64,000 nucleotides of DNA from a candidate division NC10 bacterium CSP1-5 (GTDB lineage Bacteria; Methylomirabilota; Methylomirabilia; Methylomirabilales; CSP1-5), in NCBI GenBank assembly GCA_001443495.1, contig LDXR01000002.1, positions 337,417 through 401,416 on the forward strand, in the 5' to 3' direction. Of this stretch, positions 51,147 to 59,702 are shown piece by piece. The position numbers and the translations under genes are program-made. Position 1 is the stretch's first letter; each line of letters begins with the position of its first letter. The notes below the pieces were generated by a model. That model ran no database searches and had not been told where the DNA came from. It saw nothing but the letters and a program-made list of their open reading frames with translations.

Positions 51147-52466
51147 ATGGCCGCCTCTACCCCGTATACCATCTCCTGGAACCTGACCCAGCGCTGCAAC
51201 CAGCGATGCGCGCACTGCTACCTGAGCGCGTTCCCGGGGGCGAGTGCCGCGGAGGAGCTAAGCACCGAGGAATGCTTCCGGGTGGTAGACGAGATCGCCG
51301 AGGTGAACCCGGATGTCTTGCTGATCCTGACCGGCGGCGAGCCACTGCTGCGGACAGACCTGTTCGACCTAGGTGGCTACGCGGCGGACAAGGGATTCAC
51401 CGTCGTCCTGGGGACCAATGGGTTCCTGCTGAAGCAGCAGCACGCCAAGGCGATGCGGCAATCCGGGATCCAGGGGGCGAGCATCAGCCTCGACTCCACC
51501 GACCCCGCCCGCCACGATGCCTTCCGCCGCCTGCCAGGGGCGTGGCGGGGAGCAATCCAGGCCACCGAGGTGCTGCGCGCCGAGGGGCTCCCATTTTCCC
51601 TCCACATGAGCGTGATCGAGTGGAACGTGGAGGAAATCCCGGCCATGATCGACCTCGCTCGTGACCTGGGGGCGCGCGTCCTCAACCTCTTTTTTCTCGT
51701 GCGAACGGGGCGAGGGGAAGGGCTCGTGGACATCACGCCAGCGCAGTACGAGCGGATCCTGACCGACGTCGCCCGGGCGCAAGGGGTTGGCTCGGATGAC
51801 GGCAGCGCCGATGATCCATGGGGCGCGGCGGTGGGGCGGGCAGGGGAGATGCTGATCCGGGCCAAGTGCGCCCCCTTCTTTCGGCGCATCCTCTACGAGC
51901 TCGACCCGGCCTCGCCGCTCTTGAAGAATTTCTCCGAGGGAAGCTGTCCGGCAGGGCGGCATTACTGCCGCATCATGCCGGACGGTGACGTCACTGCGTG
52001 TCCCTATATGCCCGTGGTCGCCGGCAACCTGCGACGGATTCCGTTCGGCACCCTCTGGCGGGACGCACTCCTGTTCACCGACCTGCGCGGTGGGCGCCTG
52101 GGAGGCCGGTGCGGCGCCTGCGAGTTCGCGAAGGTGTGCGGGGGGTGCCGCTGCCGCGCCTATGCCACGTACGGCGACTACCTGGCGGAGGATCCGGCCT
52201 GCGTCTATCAGCCCGGAACCTACGGGGGTCGTGTGATCGAGCTTGCGGCGGATCAGACCTTCGGGATTGCCGCGGAGCCAACACTCACCTGGACCACAGA
52301 GGCTGAGGCCCGACTCAAGCGGGTCCCCGGTTTTGCCCGGGGAATGGTCATCCGGGTCGTGGAACGCGAGGCCCGTGCGCGTGAGCTCGGCGTCGTGACC
52401 GCGGAGCTGATGCAGGAGGTGCGGCAGCGCATGGTGGGCCGCTTCCCCTGGTTCGCTGGCAGATGA
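51147..52466 (+). CDS. Radical SAM/SPASM protein with C-terminal PCP_red domain
   Basis: A 439-residue radical SAM enzyme: NLTQRCNQRCAHCYLSA holds the 4Fe-4S Cys 17, 21 and 24; TGGEPLLR follows. A SPASM-type auxiliary cluster region carries CPAGRHYCRIMPDGDVTACPY (as CPAGRHYCR and DVTACPY), CGACEFAKVCGGCRCRA. The overall pattern resembles NirJ/AhbC/AhbD heme-modifying enzymes. The last 50 residues (LTWTTEAEARLKRVPGFARG) are a PCP_red domain. Twenty-one bp after the stress-protein fusion. A tetrapyrrole or peptide substrate is inferred, not shown. Confidence 0.87.
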   Translation: MAASTPYTISWNLTQRCNQRCAHCYLSAFPGASAAEELSTEECFRVVDEIAEVNPDVLLILTGGEPLLRTDLFDLGGYAADKGFTVVLGTNGFLLKQQHAKAMRQSGIQGASISLDSTDPARHDAFRRLPGAWRGAIQATEVLRAEGLPFSLHMSVIEWNVEEIPAMIDLARDLGARVLNLFFLVRTGRGEGLVDITPAQYERILTDVARAQGVGSDDGSADDPWGAAVGRAGEMLIRAKCAPFFRRILYELDPASPLLKNFSEGSCPAGRHYCRIMPDGDVTACPYMPVVAGNLRRIPFGTLWRDALLFTDLRGGRLGGRCGACEFAKVCGGCRCRAYATYGDYLAEDPACVYQPGTYGGRVIELAADQTFGIAAEPTLTWTTEAEARLKRVPGFARGMVIRVVEREARARELGVVTAELMQEVRQRMVGRFPWFAGR

Positions 52467-52475
52467 GACAGGAGC

Positions 52476-52868
52476 ATGACGTCGCGGGAGTTGAAGTTCC
52501 GCCACGCAGCCTGGGCCTACGCGATCTACGGCGCGTGTTACCTCGGAGGGGCAGTCTACCTCGCCGCCATGGGCGTCGCCCCTCGTGCCCTGACGTCCCG
52601 GGACTGGATCTGGTTTGCCCTGGGCGGCATGATCCTGATCCTTTTTCCGTGGCTGCTCTGGCGGGGGTACACGTGGTTCGCGCGTCTGCTGGTTTTCCTC
52701 ATGGCCTTGCGCGCCTTCGAGGTGTTAAAGATTGCCCTCGCCCCGGGCGTCAAGGACGTGGCCTTGCCCGGGGGCGGGTCGATTCCCATGACCTATGGCG
52801 CGTTGGCGTTCTTCCTGCTGACGGTCGGCGCCGCGGCCGTCGTAGCGCGGGCCGCCTGGGACCTGTGA
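52476..52868 (+). CDS. Small four-helix membrane protein
   Basis: A 130-residue inner-membrane protein with hydrophobic segments at about 12-32, 46-64, 67-85 and 106-126 (for example AWAYAIYGACYLGGAVYLAAM, shortened AYAIYGACYLGGAVYLA; WFALGGMILILFPWLLW). I do not recognise a family. It lies 9 bp after the radical SAM gene and 34 bp before the Mrp gene, so it may anchor the maturation proteins to the membrane where the oxidase resides. Confidence 0.7.
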   Translation: MTSRELKFRHAAWAYAIYGACYLGGAVYLAAMGVAPRALTSRDWIWFALGGMILILFPWLLWRGYTWFARLLVFLMALRAFEVLKIALAPGVKDVALPGGGSIPMTYGALAFFLLTVGAAAVVARAAWDL

Positions 52869-52902
52869 GGTCCCGACAGATGGTTCTCAGGGTGGGATAA
52901 CG

Positions 52903-53793
52903 ATGAAGACATACTGGGACATCGTGGGGGATGGTGGCTCGAACGTCGCCGCGCAAGTCGAGGCGCAAACGGCGCGCCTGCGCGGCCGGATGGCGCATGT
53001 CCGGCGAAAGGTCGCGGTGGTGAGTGGCAAGGGTGGTGTCGGCAAGAGCACCGTGACGGCGAATCTGGCGGTGGCGCTCGCCATGGATGGCCTGCGTATC
53101 GGGGTGCTGGACGCGGACGTGAACGGCCCCTCCATGGCGAAGCTCTTGGGCGTCCGTGGCCGCCCGCTGCGGGCGGGCCCCGATGGGATCCTGCCCCCCG
53201 AGGGACCGATGGGGATCAAGGTGGTGTCCATGGACTTGCTGCTGCCGAGCGACGAGACGCCGGTTGCCTGGCACGGGCCGGCTCAGCAAGAGAGCTTCAT
53301 CTGGCGAGGGATGATAGAGGTGAATGCCCTGCGAGAGTTTCTGGCCGACACCGCATGGGGGGAACTCGACCTCTTACTGGCAGACCTCCCACCGGGAGCA
53401 GACCGGATCAGTCACCTGACCGGCCTGCTTCCTGATCTCACCGGCTGCCTCGTCGTCACTGTGCCATCCGAGGTCTCGCACCTCATTGTCAAGAAGGCGG
53501 TGAGTGCCGTGCGCGACGCCCGGTGGGCGCCGACCCTGGGGCTGGTCGAGAACATGGGGCGATTCACCTGCAAGCACTGCGGCGCTCCCGAGGCGATGTT
53601 CCCGGGGGGCGACACGCGCGCGATGGCGACCGCCATGGGGATCCCATTTCTCGGCAGCATCGACTTCGATCCCCGGCTCGCCGCCGCGTCGGATCGTGGC
53701 GTCCCCTTGGTGCTGAGCCATCCCGATACGCCGGCCGCCGAGGCGCTCGTCCGGATCGCACGGACGATTCACGGCTGGGTGGAGGCCGTATGA
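52903..53793 (+). CDS. Mrp/NBP35-family Fe-S carrier ATPase
   Basis: A 296-residue ParA-like ATPase: deviant Walker A VVSGKGGVGKSTVTANLA (residues 40-57), VLDADVNGPSMAKLLG, LLADLPPGADRIS, and the C-terminal CxxC ENMGRFTCKHCGAPE that bridges a 4Fe-4S cluster between subunits. Such proteins deliver Fe-S clusters. A 30-residue N-terminal extension replaces the usual MIP18-like domain. Overlaps the next gene by 4 bp. In this context it may load clusters into the radical SAM enzyme or another product of the run. Confidence 0.92.
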   Translation: MKTYWDIVGDGGSNVAAQVEAQTARLRGRMAHVRRKVAVVSGKGGVGKSTVTANLAVALAMDGLRIGVLDADVNGPSMAKLLGVRGRPLRAGPDGILPPEGPMGIKVVSMDLLLPSDETPVAWHGPAQQESFIWRGMIEVNALREFLADTAWGELDLLLADLPPGADRISHLTGLLPDLTGCLVVTVPSEVSHLIVKKAVSAVRDARWAPTLGLVENMGRFTCKHCGAPEAMFPGGDTRAMATAMGIPFLGSIDFDPRLAAASDRGVPLVLSHPDTPAAEALVRIARTIHGWVEAV

Positions 53794-54422
53794 AACTCCT
53801 CTGTGTCTCGTGTGACACGCAGATGAAGCTCGAGGAGACCACGGGGCCAGTGGAAGGGTCTCTCAGCGTGAGCTTCGCCTGTCCGAGCTGCGCCCACCGG
53901 ATCGCCCTCCTCACCAACCCGGGGGAGACCCAGCTCGTCCGGGCCCTGGATGTGAAGATCGGCGGCCGCAGCAGTCCAGCGGAGCCCTGGGAGTTCGTCA
54001 GGACCATGCTGGCGGCCAGGGGCGAGGATGTGGGGGCACGCGAAGAGGGCTCTACCGCCTCGGCTGAGCCTGCGTCCCGAGACTTCGGCGAGACTTCGGC
54101 GAGCGGTTCGGCCGAGCAGTTCGGCCCTGAGCTCACTGCCGAAGGGCTCACCGTCGAGGCCTCAGTCGAGTCGCTCAGTCGAGACGCTCAGGCCGAGGGG
54201 CTCGGCGCAGGTCCCCGGTGCCCCTTCTCGGCCGTGGCCAATCGCGCGGCCGAAGCGGCCTCCCTGACGTGGGACCCCTCGGCGGAGAAGCGCCTTGAGC
54301 GCGTTCCCGACTTCATTCGGCCGATGGCCCGCCAGGGCATCGAACGCTTTGCCGCCGAGCGCGGATTCACGCGGATCACCGAAGAGGTCATCGACGAGGT
54401 GCGAGGCACCCTCGGCTTCTGA
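53790..54422 (+). CDS. Zinc-ribbon protein with C-terminal PCP_red domain
   Basis: A 210-residue protein. N-terminal ribbon LLCVSCDTQMKLEE with FACPSCAHRIALL; middle ~70 residues are low-complexity (Ala/Glu/Ser, encoded by repetitive DNA including an exact 11-bp tandem repeat at 54079-54100); C-terminal PCP_red domain LTWDPSAEKRLERVPDFIRP with FTRITEEVIDEV. ATG 53790 overlaps the Mrp stop. Two-CxxC head plus the shared tail suggests a metal or cofactor adaptor that works with the Mrp ATPase. Confidence 0.8.
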   Translation: MKLLCVSCDTQMKLEETTGPVEGSLSVSFACPSCAHRIALLTNPGETQLVRALDVKIGGRSSPAEPWEFVRTMLAARGEDVGAREEGSTASAEPASRDFGETSASGSAEQFGPELTAEGLTVEASVESLSRDAQAEGLGAGPRCPFSAVANRAAEAASLTWDPSAEKRLERVPDFIRPMARQGIERFAAERGFTRITEEVIDEVRGTLGF

Positions 54423-54497
54423 TCCCGCGCCTGGGGGGCCGCCATAGCCGAGGCGGCAGTCGTGCAGCTCGACGTGATAAAGAGCCCGAGCGGCCCA

Positions 54498-56213
54498 ATG
54501 AGAAATTTCCAGACGCGCGCCACCTTGCTCCTTGCGGGAATCCTCCTTGTGGTCGCGGGGCCGGCCTGGGCGCAGGGGACCCCGGGGGGCCAGACCGAGG
54601 CCTATCGGAGCTTTCCCCTGATCGGGAGCCGCCTGGCGGTGTGGGGCGCCGCGCAACTCCACTTGTACTTCGCGGCGTTCATCCTCGGTGTCCCCATGTT
54701 CGCCATCATCGTCGAGTTTATCGGCTGGCGGACGCAGGATACGCGCTACGATTGGCTCGCCCGGCAGTTCATGAAGCTCACCTTCGCCGCCTACTCCGCC
54801 ACCGCACTGCTGGGAGGCCTTCTCACGTTTATCTTTATCACCCTGTACCCCCGCTTCTTTGGCTACCTGGTCGAGATCTTCGGGCCGACCATGTGGATGT
54901 ACGCCGGCCTCTTCTTCGTCGAGACGTTCACGCTCTACCTCTATTACTATGGCTGGGACTGGCTCAGCGGGCCGCGGAAAGGGATCCACCTGGGCCTGGG
55001 GGTCCTCCTCAACATCTGGGGGACGATCCTCATGTTTGTGGCCAACGCCTGGCTCACGTTCATGATGTCACCCAGCGGGGTGGACGAGGCGGGCAAGCTC
55101 ACCAGCCTGTGGGGTGCGATCTATAACCCCACGTGGATGCCGATCAATGTCCATCGGCTGATCGCCAACATCACCTTCGGGGGCGCCATTGTGGCCGCCT
55201 ACGCCGCGTTCCGTTTCCTCGGGGCCCGCACCGACGAGGAACGCGCCCAGTACGACTGGATGGGGTATGTGGGGAACTTCGTGGCGGTCTCGTCCCTGCT
55301 CTTTCTCCCCTTTGCCGGCTACTGGCTGGGCCGCGAGATCTACGCCTTCAACCAGACGATGGGCATCACGATGATGGGCGGATTCATGTCCTGGCTCTGG
55401 GTGGTCCAGGCCATTCTGATCGGGGTGCTCTTTATCGGTTCAAACTACTACCTCTGGCTCGGGATGGAGCGGATCCCCGGCTCGGAGCGCTATCGACCGT
55501 ATATTCCATACCTGGTCATGATCCTGGCAGCGGGGTTTATCGTGTGGGCCACACCCCGGAGCATGGTGGCGACCCTCGAGGAAACCAGGGCCATGGGAGG
55601 GACTCACCACCCGGTCCTCGGCGTGCTGGGCGTCATGTCGGCCAAGAACACCGCCGTCAATTTGATGATCCTGACCACTTTTGTGTCGTTCCTCCTCTAC
55701 CGGCGGGCCAACCGCGTCGCCACCGTATCCTGGGTCCGGTCCGGCATGACAGCCCAATGGATCATCATGGGGGTGGCCGCGGCGGTCGTGACCTTCTACG
55801 GCGTGTACGGTTACTTCGTGGAGTCCATTGTCCGGATCGGGTTCTCCGTCTACCAGGTGCTGTCGGTGCTGGCGGCCATCGTCTGTGTCATGGCCATCGA
55901 CTTCCCGATGTTCCGGCGAGCGCGCTCCACCGGAGCGATCCGCTGGGGGCAGATCGCCCCGCGCTCCCAGTACGTCTTGATCCTGCTGGCCGTCAGCTTC
56001 ACATGGCTCATGGGACTTATGGGTTTCGCCCGCTCGGGCATCCGCCAACACTGGCATGTCTACGGCATCCTCCGGGACACCTCCCCCGAGGCGGTGACGC
56101 CGGCCTTGGGGTACGCGGCCAACATGATCACCGCCGTCACGGCGATCTTCCTCGCCTTCGTCGTCCTCATCTTCTGGTTGGGGGGGCTCGGGGAAAGGGG
56201 AGCGAAAGGATAG
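54498..56213 (+). CDS. CydA-like bd-type oxidase subunit I with signal peptide
   Basis: A 571-residue polytopic membrane protein. Unusual cleavable-looking N-terminus ATLLLAGILLVVAGPAWA-QG (a GTG at 54462 is an alternative start). CydA core: His55 in AAQLHLYFAAFILGVP (b595-type ligand), Glu142 in FFVETFTLYLYYYGWDW (aligns with E. coli Glu107; the Glu99 position is not acidic), His219 in NVHRLIANITFGGA (b558-type ligand). About 13-14 helices. The long periplasmic Q-loop of quinol oxidases is not evident and no cydB follows; instead three cytochrome c genes do. Best read as a non-canonical, cytochrome-linked bd-superfamily member. Confidence 0.85.
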   Translation: MRNFQTRATLLLAGILLVVAGPAWAQGTPGGQTEAYRSFPLIGSRLAVWGAAQLHLYFAAFILGVPMFAIIVEFIGWRTQDTRYDWLARQFMKLTFAAYSATALLGGLLTFIFITLYPRFFGYLVEIFGPTMWMYAGLFFVETFTLYLYYYGWDWLSGPRKGIHLGLGVLLNIWGTILMFVANAWLTFMMSPSGVDEAGKLTSLWGAIYNPTWMPINVHRLIANITFGGAIVAAYAAFRFLGARTDEERAQYDWMGYVGNFVAVSSLLFLPFAGYWLGREIYAFNQTMGITMMGGFMSWLWVVQAILIGVLFIGSNYYLWLGMERIPGSERYRPYIPYLVMILAAGFIVWATPRSMVATLEETRAMGGTHHPVLGVLGVMSAKNTAVNLMILTTFVSFLLYRRANRVATVSWVRSGMTAQWIIMGVAAAVVTFYGVYGYFVESIVRIGFSVYQVLSVLAAIVCVMAIDFPMFRRARSTGAIRWGQIAPRSQYVLILLAVSFTWLMGLMGFARSGIRQHWHVYGILRDTSPEAVTPALGYAANMITAVTAIFLAFVVLIFWLGGLGERGAKG

Positions 56214-56220
56214 AACCCCC

Positions 56221-57066
56221 ATGCGCGTGCCGCTCATCGTCAAAGTTGGGACCTTCGCGTTAGCGGTGATGGGCGTCTATGCCTACTATGCGAACTCGAT
56301 CCCCCAGATCCAGTCCACGCTCCCCGAGGAACTCTCCCTGGAAGGCGGAAATGTGACGCCGGAGCAACTCGTCAAAGCGGGCGAGGGAATCTTCAAGGGG
56401 AAGGGGACGTGCGAGATCTGCCACCGGATCGGCCAGAAGGGGACCCGTGCCCCCGACCTGGCCGGGATTGGGGCGGCGGCGGCCAAGCGGAAGCCTGGGA
56501 TGAGCGCGAAGGCCTACATTATCGAGTCCCTGCTCGATCCTGGGGCTTATCTGGTGGAGGGCTACCCCGGCATCATGCCGAAGGTGGACCGGCCTCCCAT
56601 TGGGCTGAACCGCTCCGAGCTGTGGGCCACTGTCGCCTTCCTCCAGTCCATGGCCGGGACGGTGGACGTGAAGCTGGACGACATCCCGAAGACCGCTGGT
56701 GCGGTCGTTGGGGCCGAGGGGGCCGCCCAGGGTGCCGAGCTGAAGCTGCCCGGCGATCCCAAGGCCGGCCAGGTGGTCTTCATGGGGAAGGGCGCCTGCA
56801 TCGCCTGCCACAAGGCCGGCGCCATCGGCGCCTCACCCATTGGACCGGACCTCTCCCAGATTGCCAAGATCCAGACCCCCGAGTACATCATGGCCAAGAT
56901 CCTGGACCCTGCCGGGATGGGAACGGTGGCGGGCTATCCGCCCAACCTGATGCCCCCGACCCTCGGCCAGACCCTGACCGCCAAAGAGTATATCGACCTG
57001 GTTTCGTTCCTCCTCACCCTCAAGGGTGAGGCTTCCGCTCAAGCCCCCGCCGCGAGCAAACGATGA
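56221..57066 (+). CDS. Membrane-anchored diheme cytochrome c
   Basis: A 281-residue protein with one N-terminal transmembrane anchor (VGTFALAVMGVYAYYA), then two class I cytochrome c domains: CEICH (64-68) with Met in PGIMPKV, and CIACH (193-197) with Met in PNLMPPT. A flexible Ala/Glu-rich linker joins them. Seven bp after the CydA-like gene and overlapping the next by 4 bp, so it is a likely stable subunit passing electrons to the oxidase. Confidence 0.92.
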   Translation: MRVPLIVKVGTFALAVMGVYAYYANSIPQIQSTLPEELSLEGGNVTPEQLVKAGEGIFKGKGTCEICHRIGQKGTRAPDLAGIGAAAAKRKPGMSAKAYIIESLLDPGAYLVEGYPGIMPKVDRPPIGLNRSELWATVAFLQSMAGTVDVKLDDIPKTAGAVVGAEGAAQGAELKLPGDPKAGQVVFMGKGACIACHKAGAIGASPIGPDLSQIAKIQTPEYIMAKILDPAGMGTVAGYPPNLMPPTLGQTLTAKEYIDLVSFLLTLKGEASAQAPAASKR

Positions 57067-59246
57067 TCCTCCTCCGGTCGAAGTTTCTCCGGGCGGTACT
57101 GGTTCTGGTGCTCACGTTCCTCTTTTTCCGATTCGGGATCCGGCCGCCCGCGCCCTGGAGCGTGCTCAAGCTCTACATGGCGATCGTGTTGGTCGCGGTT
57201 TTGGTCTATGTCTCCTCCGATTCCGATTCGTGGCGGGCCTTCCTCGCCCCCGTCCGCTCCACGCTGGCGGACGATTCGAGGCGCCCGATCCGGTTTGCCG
57301 TGATGGTCCTGCTGCCGAGCTTCTTCGGGTACTACGCCTACACGCAGGCGGCGGGGAAGGTCGAGGCGCCTGCCGAGCTCCGCGCGGTCCATCCGGCCCC
57401 CCCGGCCTCGATCTCGTTCAGGGGGAAGACCATCGACATCCAGGGGCTCGAGAACCCCCTTCGGAAGGACGCCGCCAACTTCAACAAGTATGTGGCGGAG
57501 GGCGCGGTGATCTACGCCAAGAACTGCCTGTTCTGCCACGGCGACAACCTGGATGGTGCCGGCCACTTCGCCCACGCCTTCAACCCGCCCCCTGCCAACT
57601 TTACGGACCCGGGGACCATCGCTATGCTGCAGGAGGCCTTCCTCTTCTGGCGGATCGCCAAGGGAGGACCGGGGCTGCCGAAGGAGTCCGCGCCCTGGAA
57701 CTCGGTCATGCCCGCCTGGGAGGATCGGTTGACCGAAGAAGAGATCTGGAAGGTGATCCTGTACCTGTACGACGCCACGGGCTACCAGCCGCGCCGCTGG
57801 GAGACTCAGGCCTCTGCGGCCGGGCGCCTGGGCCCAGCGGTGGCGGAGGCCCAGCAGCCCGGCGATGCCACCGCGGGGAAGGCGATCTACGAGAAGAAAT
57901 GCGCCGTCTGCCACGGCATCGAGGGGAAGGGGGATGGCCCTGCGGCGGGCCAGCTCGATCCCAGGCCGCGCGACTTCACCAGAGGCCTGTACAAGATCCG
58001 CACGACCCCTTCGGGGAACCCGCCGACGGACCAGGACCTGTTCAGGGTCATTACGGAGGGCATCCCGGGAACATCGATGCCGGCGTGGACTGTCATTCCT
58101 GAAAAGGACCGGTGGAACCTGGTCGCTTACCTCAAGATCTTTGCACCCGACAAGTTCAAGGAGCCGCCGAGGGTGGCGGATCTCCCAAAGGAGGTTGTCT
58201 CCTCCAAGGAGTCCATCGCGCGAGGCAAGGAGATGTTCGAGGCGATTGAGTGCAACAAATGCCACGGCAACGGGGGGCGTGGGGACGGCCCTTCAGCGCC
58301 CGAGCTCAAGGACGACTGGGGAAACCCCATTCGTCCCGCCACCCTGACCAAGTCCTGGACGTTCCGGGGAGGGGCGAGCACCAGGGAGATTGCCACCCGA
58401 CTGGCGACCGGCCTGATGGGGACCCCCATGCCGTCATTTGCGGACGCCGTTGAGGACCCCGAGGACATTTGGCACCTCGCCAATTACGTGAGGTCGCTTG
58501 GGCCGGAGGGACCCAATTTCGCCACGATCCTCCTGGTTGAGGCTGTGCAGGGAGAGATCCCCGATGATCCCACCGCGTCGTTCTGGCTGCGCCGAGTCCC
58601 CACCACGTTCCCACTGGGCGGCCAGGTGATCGTGGACCCTCGGAACTTCAATCCCTCCATCGACATGATCGCGGTGCGGGCGGTCTATTCTGAGACCGAG
58701 ATCGCCTTCCACCTCACTTGGGATGACCCCACAGCCTCCAAGCCGGCTCCGCGGGGCAAGACGTTCGCAGACCAAGTGGCCCTCCAATTTCCGGCCCGGC
58801 TGCTGGAGGGGACGGAGCGTCCGTACATCCTCATGGGGGCGAGCGCCAATCCGGTCTACCTGTTGCGTTGGAACTCAAAGGGTGGAGTGGGGGAGGCGAA
58901 CGCCACCGGGATAGGCAAGCTCGTCCCACAGAAGGGGGACGCGGTCCAAGCCAAGGGGAAGGTCCTGTTCATGGACGGTCAGTACCGCCTGGTCATCAAA
59001 CGCCCAAGAGTGACCAAGGACTCGAACGACCTCGAGTTTCCGGTCGGGCGGTTCCTCTCGGTGGCCTTTATGGCCTGGGATGGGGATAGCGGGGAGGCTG
59101 GGAGCAAGATGTCACTCTCCTCCTGGTACTATCTTCATCTCGAGCCACCGCCATCCAGGGCGCGCTGGGTCTATCCGCCTCTGGTGGCCCTTGGCGTCCT
59201 CGGGCTCGAGTTGTGGGGGCTCCGGTGGGCCCGGCGTCGGGCGTAG
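57063..59246 (+). CDS. Triheme cytochrome c fused to EB_dh heme b domain
   Basis: A 727-residue membrane protein. Three N-terminal helices (about 10-26, 35-52, 76-94), then three cytochrome c domains with CLFCH (155), CAVCH (280) and CNKCH (397). Next comes an ethylbenzene dehydrogenase gamma-like (EB_dh) domain (about 495-700; FHLTWDDPTASKP, FLSVAFMAWDGDSGE) that usually binds heme b, and a C-terminal helix WVYPPLVALGVLGLELWGL. One polypeptide could carry four hemes along the outer membrane face. Similar heme-b gamma domains occur with nitrite oxidoreductase and related molybdoenzymes, but no molybdoenzyme is encoded here. Confidence 0.88.
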   Translation: MILLRSKFLRAVLVLVLTFLFFRFGIRPPAPWSVLKLYMAIVLVAVLVYVSSDSDSWRAFLAPVRSTLADDSRRPIRFAVMVLLPSFFGYYAYTQAAGKVEAPAELRAVHPAPPASISFRGKTIDIQGLENPLRKDAANFNKYVAEGAVIYAKNCLFCHGDNLDGAGHFAHAFNPPPANFTDPGTIAMLQEAFLFWRIAKGGPGLPKESAPWNSVMPAWEDRLTEEEIWKVILYLYDATGYQPRRWETQASAAGRLGPAVAEAQQPGDATAGKAIYEKKCAVCHGIEGKGDGPAAGQLDPRPRDFTRGLYKIRTTPSGNPPTDQDLFRVITEGIPGTSMPAWTVIPEKDRWNLVAYLKIFAPDKFKEPPRVADLPKEVVSSKESIARGKEMFEAIECNKCHGNGGRGDGPSAPELKDDWGNPIRPATLTKSWTFRGGASTREIATRLATGLMGTPMPSFADAVEDPEDIWHLANYVRSLGPEGPNFATILLVEAVQGEIPDDPTASFWLRRVPTTFPLGGQVIVDPRNFNPSIDMIAVRAVYSETEIAFHLTWDDPTASKPAPRGKTFADQVALQFPARLLEGTERPYILMGASANPVYLLRWNSKGGVGEANATGIGKLVPQKGDAVQAKGKVLFMDGQYRLVIKRPRVTKDSNDLEFPVGRFLSVAFMAWDGDSGEAGSKMSLSSWYYLHLEPPPSRARWVYPPLVALGVLGLELWGLRWARRRA

Positions 59247-59287
59247 CGTGACGGGGTGTCGTTCTTCATAACACGGGAGGGAGAGAA

Positions 59288-59656
59288 GTGCGCATGAGCT
59301 GGATTGTTTGGCTGGTCGTCGCAGTGGTCCTGCTGCCGGGAATCGCGTGGGGTGCCGGAGACGCGGCGAAAGGGAAGGAGAAGTACCAGGAGCTCTGTGC
59401 GGCGTGTCACGGGGCCTCGGGCAAGGGCGACGGCCCGGCGGCGCCCGCCCTGCCGACCACGCCCCGTGACCATACTGACGTGGCCTACATGGACAAGCTC
59501 ACGGATGAGCAAGTGTTTAACATCATCAAGACCGGTGGGGCAGCCGCCGGGAAATCACCGCTGATGCCTGCGTGGGGAGGCCCACCCCCCAAGCTGAGCG
59601 ACCAACAGATCGAGGACCTGGTTGCCTATATCCGGACTCTGGCCCGTGCCAAATAG
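59288..59656 (+). CDS. Monoheme cytochrome c
   Basis: A 122-residue exported cytochrome: signal IVWLVVAVVLLPGIAWG-AGD, heme motif CAACH (about residue 37), Met ligand in SPLMPAWG, C-terminal helix IEDLVAYIRTLA. GTG 59288 is seven bases after GGAGG; ATG 59294 is the alternative. Forty-one bp after the triheme gene; soluble and small, so a candidate shuttle between upstream dehydrogenases (for example XoxF) and the membrane cytochromes. Confidence 0.9.
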   Translation: MRMSWIVWLVVAVVLLPGIAWGAGDAAKGKEKYQELCAACHGASGKGDGPAAPALPTTPRDHTDVAYMDKLTDEQVFNIIKTGGAAAGKSPLMPAWGGPPPKLSDQQIEDLVAYIRTLARAK

Positions 59657-59702
59657 TCGGGTCAATTCTGGGCCCTGGGGGCTTCCACCCCGGAGGATGG
59701 CT

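Noticed and set aside
54462-59656. Canonical cytochrome bd (CydAB) operon
   Set aside because: No CydB-like gene is present; the following genes are cytochromes c.
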